Shown here: piece after piece, positions 45,209 to 57,235 of the stretch
Layout: the number at the start of each line of letters is the position of its first letter
How positions within the stretch are numbered: position 1 is the first letter of the stretch
Assembly: GCA_025266875.1 (NCBI GenBank)
Contig: JALLLT010000005.1
Location: 124,001 to 188,000, forward strand
DNA from: Fennellomyces sp. T-0311
Lineage: Eukaryota > Mucoromycota > Mucoromycetes > Mucorales > Lichtheimiaceae
Length of the DNA: 64,000 nt
Direction of reading: 5' to 3'
Translations under genes and position numbers: made by a program
The notes under the pieces: generated by a model
Databases searched by the model: none
Told to the model about the DNA's origin: nothing
What the model saw: only the letters and a program-made list of their open reading frames with translations

Positions 45209-46266
45209 TATATACCTGCAATCAGCGATGATCAAAGTGGCAGAGTGATCGAACCCTGATAGGCCATCTCCAGTGATATGGTTCAAATCACGTAGTTCAA
45301 GGTGTTTAAATCCGTTGACAGCAGTTATGTATTCCAGCGCTTGATTTTTAACGGACTTGATTCCAGCAAGTAGGATATTCTCGATGCAGGGATGCAATTG
45401 CAGCTTTTTACAGAATTGATTAATGATTCTATGTGTCACTCCCTTACAGTACGCAAGATCAGTACGGCGAAGGGCTCGAATATTCGTCAGATGTTCCAAA
45501 AGATTTGCCAAAGCAAAGTCACCATAATGTAATACCACCTCTCTTAGCACTGCTGTATTGCATTGACAGCAATGCTGCCAAATATGGCCATGAAATCGAT
45601 ACTGTCAAAACGATCGCCGCATCACCAATTTTTCAAGGAAAGGCGAGGGTGCGATTTCCTTTGCAACTTTATATCTGACGATTTTGCATTTCTGGGAAGT
45701 AAAATACCGCAAACTCGGAGCGTTTGTTATCATGCTTGCAGCAAAAGCGCTCAGATGGTTGCCATCATATGGGAATTAATATACTGAAGGTTACTGAACT
45801 CGATGACCGTCGATAACGACAACAAACTTTTCAGGCGAGGGAGCATAAACAGATTCAACGACTCGATAGTGGCGCAATAGTCGGTAAACAGTGAAGTAAA
45901 ATTGGGCACTTCGTCTATGTGTATTGTCATATGCCTGACCCAGTATCATTTCCTGTTTGTGTTGCTGCGATGCATTTGGAGGCCATTTTATTGAGTCTGT
46001 AGCTGAAGGAAAAGAACATCAACTTTTTGCAGTATCGACTTACGATATTTAAATCTCCTGTGCTTACGAAATAGATCAGGTCCAAGTGCTGCAGGTTGTG
46101 GCAAAAACGCAGCGTATCTGCCAAACCTGGCAGGTGAAGTGTGGTTGACCGCAAGGCTAAGATTAGTCACCGTTGATGTCTCGGGAAATCCAAGGAAGCC
46201 GCGAAGGTTTCGATTTCTCACAGAAGATTGGTTACAGTATTCGAATGATTGAAGATTGCGGCACAT
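45092..46266 (-). pseudogene. Decayed LRR (F-box type) locus with MITE-derived tail
   Basis: Leucine-rich segments in order on the reverse strand: SSVRNRNLRGFLGFPETSTV, LADTLRFCHNLQHLDLIYF, VPNFTSLFTDYCATIESLNL, FAASMITNAPSLRYF, and EHLTNIRALRRTDLAYCKGV through AVNGFKHLELRDLNHITGDG. Consecutive segments use different frames without splice sites between them (for example near 45775), so the locus is either a pseudogene or carries assembly indels. The last frame continues straight into the MITE at 45208, so its final 39 codons and stop (45092) are transposon sequence. The original 3' end must lie beyond or was lost. Same family as the locus at 29-30.4 kb. Confidence 0.5.
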
Positions 46267-49200
46267 TGCGGGTACGATGCTGAATGGTTGTGGTATCGCT
46301 CAATTGGAAAGCTTCAAATGACGAGACCAAAAATAAGATAATGTTTTATTGAAGAAAACTACTCTCTATTTATAATGATGATGAGTCCGGACGGAGAAGG
46401 TGAATGCTTTTCTAACAGAGCCGAATCCGTGTTATCACCGTAATCCCTAATGATCATACTGACTTATTACGAAGGAGCGGATAATCATGCAGAGACTGAG
46501 TTAACGTGAATGGTCCTTCTTGAAGTCTGAACCCAGATCAAGGTCTCACTGACGCACAAGTCAGTGAACAGGCCAATAGATAACTGTGCGGTTGTTGATA
46601 TCGAAATGAAGGAACGGATGTAACAAAGGCTGAGATGGAAAAGTATGTAGACAATGGATGATTGGTATGTCAGGATACGACAATGGTATTGCGAATTGCA
46701 GTACTTGGAGGCTACGACGGAATGAATTCACAATAAATCCCTTTCGCGTCATGGATACATGCGATATTACACTGAGAAGTCCTATGTTACTTTCAAAGCT
46801 GCAAGCTATGTAGAACGAATAAAGAGTCAGAGCGGGTTCGCCAGATCATCAGCTTTTTGTCGCGATGCTTTCGAATTGAAAATGTTATCTTTTCTCTTGC
46901 ACGATCGCTTCAATTCAGTGAGTTGATCTAGTTTCCTTTTTGTCATTATTAAGGTGTGTAAGCTGCGAAGTAGTTGGTCAGTCTCGACAACCCAATATAG
47001 TCTTCCCTATACTATTGGAGCAGGTCGAAAAGTCTTCCAAATAAAATTTATACTTTTTCAACTCAATTCTAGTCTTCCCTATAGGGACTTTGGTGTCACC
47101 AATATCCAGTGTGTAAGTTTGTTGCAAAGTAATATCTCAATCTGGGATAAACGCATTATTAGTAAATGCCATCAAGAGCTCAAAATAACTTCCTACGATG
47201 ATCTTTGAGACGATTGACAATTTCCGCACTTGCCACTCACAAGCAGCAAGTTGCTCGATATAGACTGCTTTATTCAGTTTCCAGGTGTTGCCTGTTGAAA
47301 TAATTCTGCTATTATAGTGCATTTATAATGACTCCTTTCGTCTTGACCTATAATGAATGGTAAGAAAATCTTCGTGCTTTTATTTCTTGTTCTTCTCCTG
47401 GATATTGCAAGGACCACAAGTCTATTGGAGGATCTGTTTTGGACAATTAGTCAGCGATACATTGATCTCAAAGATCAATGGAATAGCATAATAAGCATAG
47501 GATATGCTTCACGTATCAGTTTCCAGATACGCCGATTAGATACTGTGCCAAGTTGTACTACTGCTGTCCTTGAAATCAACGATTTTTGGAAGTAGAAAGG
47601 GCCTGATATCCTCAACAGTCCAAGTACGTACTACAATGAATACATTAGGTCACAACTACATATATATATAGGATACGCTCGTATTATGTAACTATTTTTA
47701 ACAGCCGTTCACGATACCAAATCACGTTCATTAGAATAATCAGCACGCGAAACTCCACAGTTCCAATCCCTAGCATCTATTAAGCACGGTAGGAGTATAT
47801 ACATGATTTGACGATAACTAGTAGACGTTAATTAATTGGTTCTTCTGTTTGGGTAGAAAGGGCTGATCATGTTGCCCCACATCTCCTATGCATGAGTAAC
47901 GTATATGATGCTGTCCGCAGAGATGCAAGATCTGATTGGTAAACGGTAAAGCGCTTATCAAACTACCAATAAAACGCAAAAGCAGAGTCCATCTTGCATT
48001 GCACTTGATGTTCCAGGAGTGTTTTTGAGCTGATAGATCGACGTGTCGTCTACATACGTCGTCAAGGAGTGTCCTTTTTTCTTACGCCTAAAGGAGGATC
48101 TGCATCATCTAATGGTGAGTAGCATGAGCGCTTATCAAGATAACGCACTGCAGCAAAATTGCCCTATGTAAACTGTGCAATCTCTGCATAGCACAAATAT
48201 TTAAAATAAGATACACAAAATGGACTTGTATGGCGGGATGCACTGTTTATGAGAGGAAGGATTTAAATGGAAGTCCGTGCCACGTTATAAATCGATGTAA
48301 CAGGACCCAATAAGCAGGGTTCCGATTGTCTGCAGCCTTAAAAAGGTATGTGTATACCGAATAGTACGAATAGTGGCATGATTGTGAGGATCATTGATAA
48401 GGATTATGCCATGACAGAAGATATAAACGTGCACCGAGCCCCTTTAAACTTTTTTTCCCTTTTCACCCTATGTATCCTATGCAAAGTAAACTTTTACACT
48501 GTGGGTCAATTAGTATTTATTATAAACTGATCGAATTGCTTGTCACTGGACTGGACCATGTATCTGTGACGATAAACCACGAACTACAAACCATGGAGAC
48601 ATGAATTGTTAAATTCAGCGTAGACGCCTGTGATATGATCTCGACGTAGTAACCTTTTGATGCCGGAAGTTTCCGCTATATGATAAGGTTGAACTGGAAG
48701 AAGTTTGTGTACAATTCAAATGACCATCTCCAAGATAACTGCGAGATCAGAAAAAAAAGATATGGGTATACAAGGAGTCTAAAAGGGTTAAGATAGAATT
48801 CCCAAGTCTCTTGCCCGATAATCGAAATTAAATCGGGTTGCCACACAATATATTTTATTTTAACTTCTTTTTTCTTCAATTTACATGTGCTTAATCATTG
48901 GACATGATTCTTTACTTCAATTACTTCTCCTAAAATCTAGGATGAGAGAGACCAGTATTGTTGTATTAAAGGGAGTCATAAGAAGATTCCATGCAACGAA
49001 TAACATGATATCATCAATCTAAAAGGTCGAAGCAACTAAAATGCCTACCATAAGAAAAAGTGTTGGACCAAAAAAGTATCGTCACGAACTATTTTATTTT
49101 AAGCCGTTTATCGCAAAAGAGAGATACGATTGCTCCATATTTCTGTCATTACCGCTTCCGGTAGGAATCTAATATCAATCAACACTCCTTGGGGAAGCCC

Positions 49201-50078
49201 CACTTTATAATAGAAGTCTAAACAAAAACAGAAAAATGAACATACGCCACGGGAACATAGTTTTACATTTCATATGGTAAATTCTTATCGTTATCGAAAA
49301 CCCAGAAAAATTCATTCTTCTAAAACGCCTTTTGACTTTATATGATCTTGTATAAATATGGTGTAGAAGATATGTTGTCATCACAATGATGGCTGTGCAG
49401 CCATTCCTCAAGATCTTGGATTTGTCAATTGCTTACAAATATGGCAAGCGTATCTTGATGGCGTTATCAGGAAATACTACTATAATAGACAGGCTTGTAT
49501 ACCATTAGTATCAGCCCGACCACTGATAAAAAAAAAATTCGCGGATTTGGACAATGGGTCGCGTGCCCATGAAAACATTTTGCTGTGGGAAGAGTTGTCC
49601 GGTCATGCATACAAAGAGCAAGCAGAATTACATAATAATATGATATGGTTTATTGGCTTTATCAAACCCTTAAATATAACGTACCCCTTTTTTGATTATT
49701 TTTCGTTACGAAAAAAAGCCTCATTCCTATCTGTGGTACGATATCTGCGGCAGATCTAATCCTCTTAACCGTTATACTACTTTGAATAACAAAGGTGGAT
49801 TTGTTTCAGATTCAACAATGCAAGTCGTCATGCAACGCGTGTTGGTAAGGCGGAGAAAAAAAGGTAGAAGAGGGAAGTAGCGTGGTAACGAATAGACCAT
49901 ATTTTTTTTTGTGGAACAGGTAGATAACACCGGGACCAGTATATATCCTCAGCCCGATAAAAGAACGAAAAATCGGGCAGGTCGATCCCTATTTAGATGT
50001 CAAGTAAACTTTTTCTTATCTTTTGCTGAATAAAATAATTCTCCTTTTCCCTTCCTCACATTCTTTTTGCACATAAAC
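46267..50078. other. Gene-poor AT-rich stretch, 3.8 kb
   Basis: Apart from one small-protein candidate (47353-47595) nothing is recognised. A motif TAGTCTTCCCTATA occurs at about 47002 and 47072 with a partial copy between. The rest consists of short unrelated open frames. Confidence 0.5.
47353..47595 (+). CDS. Candidate small secreted protein, 80 aa
   Basis: A single open frame begins with a textbook signal peptide (MNGKKIFVLLFLVLLLDIA, cleavage likely near ARTTS). The rest is 55-60 residues with only one cysteine, some tryptophan and aromatic residues (EDLFWTISQRYIDLKDQW) and no known domain. It stands alone in a gene-poor region. It may be a lineage-specific secreted peptide or a chance frame; the hydrophobic start is the sole support. 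Confidence 0.3.
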   Translation: MNGKKIFVLLFLVLLLDIARTTSLLEDLFWTISQRYIDLKDQWNSIISIGYASRISFQIRRLDTVPSCTTAVLEINDFWK

Positions 50079-51680
50079 ATGGGTGGACATGCCCGCCAAG
50101 ACAGCGATACACTTGCGCCTGCTACGAGTCCAACGACAACCATGACGACCACGAGTAGCAGCAATACATCACGATTTTCGTTCCTCAATGGACAATACAA
50201 CCAATTAATTGATGATCTAAGTATTATTGACGATATGATGGTGTATCAGGACGATGAAGAGTATTACGGTAATAAAAGAAGATAATGTCAAGTATCTTTT
50301 CCATAGGTAGCTAAACCGTTGCCATATAGATAATGCGATTGCCGATGTGTCCAGGGTAGTTGCCATGAAACGACGCGCGCTAGATGACCTTCAACAATCT
50401 GAAGTGGAATACGTCCATGCACTTACAACGTTTCAAGAAGTATTTGCAACTCGTATCCAGGTGTGGTTCGATCAAAACCAACGCAGCAGCAAGTCAATGA
50501 CAGATAAGCTTCAAGATATCCAAGAGCTATTCCGTGTATGGGGCGATTTGCTGCGTGTACATAAATCGTTCCACCAGAGACTGAATGAACGGTATAAAAA
50601 CTACTCTCCAAAAAGACAAAATGCGAGGTACTCATTGAAGTTATGGGAATGGGAAATAGAATGCAAATGTGGGGTCCCACGCAATTGATCTCTGATGTAC
50701 TTCTGGATCTCGTAAGTTTTTTTTCTTCATCTCCCAGCAAAGAAAACCCAACTAATTCGAATACAGCATGCCAACATTACCCCGCTCTATGAACAATTTA
50801 TGAAGCGGATAGGCAAGACCATTGTAGCATTGGACCACCTTTACCGGGCATCATCCTTCACCAAACTTGTCAATGTAAGTTTCCATTTCCAGGTGATTGT
50901 GATTTGTTTGTTGACTTTTGAGCCCAGGTGACCATTGCCGACCATGATATTGTGTACTTTCTTCGCATACCTCTTCAACGTATGTGCAACTACGTATTGA
51001 CGATCGAACGACTTGTGCAAAGCACCATGCATGTGCACCCAGATTATCGGGGGTTAGCGCAAGCTGTTGAACTGTTTAGATTCGAGCAATACCAAAGTCG
51101 CGTCACGGACTGTTTACGACACATATCAGTGATGGAAATCCAACGAACCATGGCCAACTGCCCAGCCATCGTGACACTTACGCGGCGGGTTTTACTTCAG
51201 GCGCCTCTTGTCAAGGTAAACCTCGAAAACCCTACCAGCACATCGGATGTTCGCACGTACATTCTCTACAACGACATGTTGTTGTTTTGTCGGCAAGTCA
51301 GTCAAAACAAACTGCAACTGAAGGGCAAACTTGAATTGAAAGGGGCGCTTGCTCGACCCATTTTGCCGCAGCTGGCTGCGCAAATGATGGACCCGAAATC
51401 TGGACGCAACAAGACTAATATTCTCACATCGTTCCGCAAGAAGGAAGCCGCGCAACCTTCGTTTCCATCGGCGGTGTATGGAGTTGAGGTTCTTGTCATA
51501 GAAAACAACGCCGATTACATGGAGGCGTTTCATCAAAACTACGGCAGCTCGGGACCGGCCGTCAGACGCAGGCATGTCCTGCGAGCACAATCGGAAGAAC
51601 AGCAGGATGCCTGGTTGCAGAACCTGAAACATGCCATTCAATTAGTCAATACCCCAACGAGAGTAATTATCCAAGAATAA
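50079..51680 (+). CDS. Rho guanine-nucleotide exchange factor (DH-PH)
   Basis: Exon 1 starts at ATG 50079 and encodes a disordered Thr/Ser-rich N-terminus and an acidic patch (DDMMVYQDDEEYY). The DH domain begins with RALDDLQQSEVEYVHALTTF and continues through FRVWGDLLRVHKSFHQRLNER, LISDVLLDL, ITPLYEQFMKR, and FLRIPLQRMCNYVLTIERL, the conserved core helix that contacts the GTPase. A PH domain follows (TYILYNDMLLFCRQ, ending with the helix EEQQDAWLQNLKHAIQLV). Exon 2 has one frame problem: NERYKNYSPK is one base out of frame with EVLIEVMGMG at an A5 run near 50609-50613. It should activate a Rho-family GTPase for cell polarity; which one is unknown. Confidence 0.87.
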
Positions 51681-51808
51681 TGTCCACCTTATTAATCCCC
51701 CGCCCGTTCTTTTTCTTGTACAATCCCCCTAATGTAAACTCTAATTTATGTATATTGCCTTTGCCTCGCACCCCTTCTTTTTTATATAAAAAGAATATAT
51801 GTATATGC

Positions 51809-54013
51809 CTATGACGGCAAGGACGCCGTCCAATCCCACTGCTCCCAGTCCTTCAAGAATGCCAGTTGTCGCGGCCGATTGTCGCTTGGATGATGATACT
51901 TTGGCCGTCGCCAGAGCTCAGGCCCGATATCGAGCATACCTGCCACGGTTTCCTTGCCGAACCAATATGGAAACTCTTTTGAATTTTCAATCACATGGCC
52001 ATAACTGGAATCCAGGCCACACCATACATGGAAGTAGGGAAGGTCCTTGACCATGGAGTTGCGAAAGCCACGTGACGCCGTGTCGATCAACTTTTTGTGT
52101 TGAGACCACTCTTCATCTACGGCCAAGATTGCCTCCTTGAAATACGCCGGGGCCTCCTCATAAGTGCCGTAGGGGATGGGGATGGCTTCGATCACCGTGT
52201 GGCGATGACTTCGCAAATTGGTGACCGTCTCCATAAATATGACACCACAACCTTGCTCATTGAACATTTGCAGCAGACATTTTTGAAAATTCTACACACA
52301 CAAACCAGTTAAAGAAAATCATTCCATGCCGCCGGGTTATGGTCACCTTACCCTTATCTCATCCCAAACATCATCATCGCATTCCAGGGTCGAGGTGACA
52401 TGCTGGAGCGGAACAATCTGGCAATGGCCGGGCACAAGCTCGTGAACATTGGGTAAGGCGAGATACGTCTGGGTTGCCAAGGAGATCATGGCGACTTGCG
52501 GTGGGTTATCGTCATGGTAACAGTAGCGACACTTTTCGAGAGCATCCTGGGTTCGTTTGTAGTCCTTGATGGCGTGGCGCATCTTTTGTTCCTCGGTCAT
52601 TCCCTTGCGAGCACCCATGACATCGGCCTTTTCATCCATATAATCGAGGTTGTTTTCGAAACCTGAGTCTGTCATGATCTTGTTTGCGAATTCCAGATCC
52701 ATATTACTGGTTGATCTGCTGCCGGCTTTTTCCTGTCTGACCATATCCATCAGCGATATCTTATCGTCAGTCGTACCGTATCGCAGCCGCTCGCCGGTCT
52801 TTGGATCATGTGTATTTTGAAACCGTTCCTTGTTTTTACCCTTACGATCGGAGCTGATTGTGTTGTCGTTTGAGAGTGCATAATCGTAGAAGCGACCTTC
52901 ACTATCGACAGTTGGCAAGATCTTGACGGCGTTCCCATCCTGATCCTGAAATATGAGCATCAATCACACTTTCCAATCGAGTTTTCATGGCAATAAAAAA
53001 AAACATACGGTTCCTTCTGCGATCCCAGCCTCGGCAGCCTCAAACAGCTTAAGCTGCTTCTCGTACTCCTGCTCCAACTGATCGGCATTGTCCTTGCCCA
53101 TCAGCCTGGCCTTGAGAGCATCGGCATTTAATTTGTTCAGCTGGTCGCGCGTCAAAATTGGTTCAGCTGACGAAAAGACGGTTGGCATCTGATGCTGTGT
53201 AATTATCAACGGAGACGATACTTCGGCCGATTTTCTCCGTCGTTTCACCTCGCGTCCAAATTCATCCACGTTTTCTGGTCGTTTGAATGACTTTGACGCT
53301 ACGTCCGTTTCGGCATACACGTAGCGTCTGGATGATGTTGATGACGACGATAATTTGGGCGCCTTTTTGCCGTCCAAGAACGCCCGTTCTGCCAATGCTT
53401 CGTTCAGTTTCTCAAGTGACTAACAGATGAAACAGTATAAGCTTTACATTGGGGCTGAAAATGGGAACTATTGGAAACCTTACACCATAACGTTCAATGC
53501 CGACTTCTTCTATGGTCCGCTGTTCATCCTCAGCTTGTTCCATAACACGTTTCAGTTTGGTCATACGCCATTTAGACCCTGCATCGCCAAACTTGATTGC
53601 TTTCTTTACAGGCTCGCTTGGATATTGGTCGACAGACAATCCACTTTTCAAATGCTGATTCAATTCGCGTTCGCTGATCTTGGGCTACAGGCATTTGTCA
53701 GCACAGCAGTAAAAATAAGCAGGCTGAAACTCGCTGTCATTTAAGAGAGCTTTACCTGATCGGGATCGGGCTTAGGTTCTTGATTTGTCCGTGAAGTACC
53801 CAGTGATCCGAAATCAAATGCTTCATTGAGCATCCATTCGTGTCGTGGGCCCTCTTCGGCTTTAGGTGGCGGCGGTGCGGCGGGCTCGGCTTCGACCCAA
53901 AGTGAGGGATCTGAGTAATCGATGGAATTGTCGTCGCTGTCACTTGCTTTCTTCTTGTGCTTCTTGTGTTTTTTGTCCTTTTTAGACTTTTTGGACTTGT
54001 GCTTTTCACCCAT
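51809..54013 (-). CDS. CWF19-like splicing factor (CWF19L2 type)
   Basis: About five exons run from ATG 54013 to TAG 51809-51811. The N-terminus is extremely lysine/histidine-rich (KHKSKKSKKDKKHKKHKKK), then an acidic SDS segment. The body includes SLWVEAEP, HEWMLNEAFDFGSLG and RRYVYAETDVASK, then the two Cwf19 domains: CRYCYHDDNPPQVAMISLAT and LALPNVHELVPGHCQIVPLQ (HIT-like, His motif), then ETVTNLRSHRHTVIEAIPIP and a C-terminal region ending WRRPKYHHPSDNRPRQL. CWF19L2/Drn1 proteins work at the spliceosome, in lariat turnover. A conserved three-residue YFKEAI block is present. The gene is convergent with the RhoGEF gene, 128 bp between stops. Confidence 0.92.
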
Positions 54014-54469
54014 TATGACAAGTGAAAGGCTTTTTTGGTCGCGTCGATTCACCCAAAAACCCTCCCCCAAAAGGTGATTTCATGCTCCGGCTGTGTGACC
54101 AGAAAGTCAAGGATGATCATGCGCATCAAGAAACATGTTCTTGGTGTTCTTCACGTGGGAAGGCTGCGAGGCAACAGGCCGTCTGTTTCATGTCGATAAA
54201 GAAGACGGCAAACTCAGAAGTGAGTGGCAACCGGTTGGCATGGTGAAGCACTGACCACAGCAACCCCATTTTGACTCATGTGAAATTTTGTTGGCTCGTT
54301 CAAACAATCCAGATTTAGGATGAGCACCCGTTGGGACCATTTCGGTCATCAGCCACAGGCTTTGTCGCTTTCACATGGGATTTTTGAACAATAAAACGTT
54401 CCTTATTTCGCCCGCTCTTTTTTCTGTAACTCATCCTCCTTTCTTTTCCCTCACTACCTCCACACGCAA
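54014..54469. promoter_or_regulatory. Divergent promoter region, CWF19-like/perilipin
   Basis: The 456 bp between two divergent start codons contain no gene. The perilipin side has a pyrimidine-rich leader (54415-54455, CTTTTTTCTG.. and TTTCTTTTCCC) as is frequent before highly expressed fungal genes. Confidence 0.45.
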
Positions 54470-55416
54470 ATGTCCAAACGTAAGCCCCTGCCGCCGCTAT
54501 CCACACAATGCACTAACATGATATAGAAGACGAAGCAGTCGAACTAAAGCACTCCGAGAAGCCCGAAACATTTGTCGGCCGTGTGACCTCGTCCATCCCG
54601 ATCATTCAGGAGAGTGTTTCGACCGTCCAAGCTTACGCCAACTCGACCGCCATTGGCCGCCGTGCCATGAACGCCAAACCACCCAAATACGTCCAAACCT
54701 ACTACGAGAGCTATGTGCAGCCCCACCTCGACCGCGCCGACGCTCTTGGCTGCCGCTCGCTCGACCTTTTGCAAGAAAAGCTGCCTGAAAAGAAGCAGCA
54801 GGCGAACGAACGTCTTGGCCGTGTTATCGATAACATGGAGACCGTCCTCGAACGCTTCCTTCCCGCCGACGAACAGAGCAACGAGAAAAAAGTCAACGAC
54901 CCCAACCAAGCAGCGCGCGCCTATCGCTTGCTCAACACCGCCGCCACTCGTCTCAGCACCACCGTCCAAACCCGCACCATGACTGCTGCCACCACCAACG
55001 TTGTGGCTTTGCAGTCCATGCTGTCTGTGTATGCTGAAACCGCCAAGCAACGCTTGGTCTTGCCTGAAAAGACCAGCGAACAGCTCCGTGATTTGACCAA
55101 CCAGGTTGCCGCACAGGTTCAGTCTGTGATGGAGTACTTTAAGAACCAGCCCCAATCTGAGTGGTTGAAGGCTCGCATTTCTTCGCTTGTCGATATCGCC
55201 GCCAAACAATTCGATCTTGTGCGTGCGCAATACAGCCGTACTGATATTTCCGCTTACGAAAAGGCCCGCGTCGTCGCTCAAGGCCTGCAGGATCAGGTGT
55301 TGCCTGTCTTGCAGACCATCCAGTCCCAGCTTCAGTACTACACCGAAAAGTCCGAAGTCAAGCGTTCCTTTGAATACTTTGGTTTGATGAAGCTCCCCAC
55401 TGCCACTGCTCAATAG
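54470..55416 (+). CDS. Perilipin-type lipid-droplet protein
   Basis: A 10-nt first coding exon (54470-54479, ATG TCC AAA C) joins across a 47-nt intron to 54527-55416, giving 299 aa. The N-terminal PAT-like region has FVGRVTSSIPIIQESVSTVQ followed by amphipathic helices, as in fungal MPL1/perilipins. The middle and C-terminus are helical, rich in Ala/Gln/Thr (LNTAATRLSTTVQTRTM, LTNQVAAQVQSVMEYF), with no transmembrane segment or signal. Strong C-ending codon bias marks a highly expressed gene and also creates a 289-codon antisense frame with no coding merit. It likely coats lipid droplets and controls lipase access. Confidence 0.85.
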
Positions 55417-57235
55417 AGTAGTTCAACCTTATCATGTTTACCTCCTTTTCTTCCACCATTCTCTTTTTTTTACACGATAGTATGTCTTATAACTCTTATT
55501 TTCATCTCATAAAATATCCGTTACCTTTTCATTAAAAGATTCCCTTTGTCCAAATAAAAAGTTTGCTATTACAGTAATATCCCATTTACACTGGCCCAAG
55601 TGGCCTTACATAATCACTAAATTGGAAGTCCATGATGTCATGTATCCATACAATTATCACTCGACAACTTTTTAACATGAAATCGATATGCAAGAGTTGG
55701 CATTAAACTAGACCCATATGTTTCGCCGCACACCGACTATTTTTTTTTCATATTTTATCATCAACCTTTAAAAGGAAACGGCTGCACCCTTCAAATGCAT
55801 CAAGTACGAGTGATACAAGAGGGACTGACCTGAAAAAAAAATAGACAGCGAGAGACATGTGATCATTTGTATTGATTGGTTTCATTTTTCTGATTCAGGT
55901 GCGATACCCATATGAAAACGAATACGATTACACTATAGCGTTTTCCTCAAGAGTAAAATATACTATCTTGACATCTCGGATCATATAAACTGTTCCCATC
56001 ATGTGTTTGCAACGTTTCTCACTGGTTCTTCCTCATGTGCTTATATAGTATAGTCTGGTCTTTAAACTCATCTTCATCGACATGGGTGACCCCATCCAGA
56101 AGACTATTCGAAAAGTTTGCGTTACTCATCTAGAAATAACGTAAATGGATAGACATTATAATAACAGCCAGATAGAGACTAATAGATGATGAAACGGTAG
56201 AACGGAGCAGGCATCGATATTTGCAAGTGTGCATGAATGTCTTTTTTTCTTTTCCTTTATTGAGCGTCGTGTGATAAAAGTTTTGGGGAAGAGTCATCGA
56301 CTTCTTTTTTTTCCAATTGCCTTGACTTTTTCTTTTGTAATAAAGATATGCCTGATTTACTTGTTGATATTCAAAGCGATCCAAGTAATACGTTATTCCC
56401 ATCATATGCTTCTGTAGAGGACGAGATAGGCGCTACGGATTTATTTATTTTTTTTACAAAGCATGTTGCCAAGGTTGGTATCACTAATATTGCGGGTTTG
56501 ATATATCGGATAAACGTTCGCCTTGTTGCCCTTTTACTGCTGTGATACTGCCACATTGCTACGATATGTGCTGCGCGCTCTCTCTCTATTTTAATATAGC
56601 ATTGGTAGCATAGCGTGGTACAGATAAGTGATTTGTAATGGTCGCATGATGGCCGTTGTGCTAGGTAATACGGACCAAGTTACCACGAGCAGTGCATGAA
56701 TAAGTTATTATTATATCCCGCCGCAAAGAAATAACTAGATAGCGTTAAAGATCGATAAACGGAATTTGGATTTAAGCGAATAGCATGTTATTATGTTTGT
56801 ATATCCGCCATAGCATATGGCATAGGAGGTTGAGCATCAACTACTTGATTGAACGATCCCAAGCTAACTTTTAACTCTATATTCTAAGACAACAACTAAA
56901 CATCAAGGAACATCGGTGCGGTTAGGGATTACGTAAACGAACAACATGTCTGTTATTTCGCGCCATCATTGAATCCGTTCGCATTTCAACCGTAAGCGGG
57001 TTGTCAAAGAGTGAGCCAGCCGAAAAAAACACCCCTTCTTGTTTGGAAAAGGGGTTTGTGCTTTTACAGAAAGGAGAGTGAAAATATTTAGAGAGAAGCA
57101 TTACCCCCGGGGGGGGAGGAGAAGGGTTAGCTTTTTTAAGGGCATTCTTTTTATCGAATTCGCCTGAAGTTGTGTGTCGATTAGAGTAGAAAGGAACCTT
57201 TCTTGTTTTCCTTTTTGTTATTTTTTCAACACACG
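55417..57235. other. Intergenic, 1.8 kb
   Basis: AT-rich spacer between two forward genes. A 65-codon frame at 56348-56545 (MPDLLVDIQSDPS...) has no known domain. A run of eight G with four C before it (CCCCGGGGGGGG, 57104-57115) lies upstream of the chitin synthase. No RNA gene is seen. Confidence 0.45.

Noticed and set aside
46950..47120. TAGTCTTCCCTATA repeats as a candidate transposon end
   Set aside because: Copies are direct rather than inverted, imperfect, and no target duplication or coding sequence accompanies them.
54544..55413. 289-codon antisense open frame opposite the perilipin gene
   Set aside because: It mirrors a gene with strongly biased C-ending codons, which removes stops on the opposite strand. 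Its product has no family signature, while the sense frame does.
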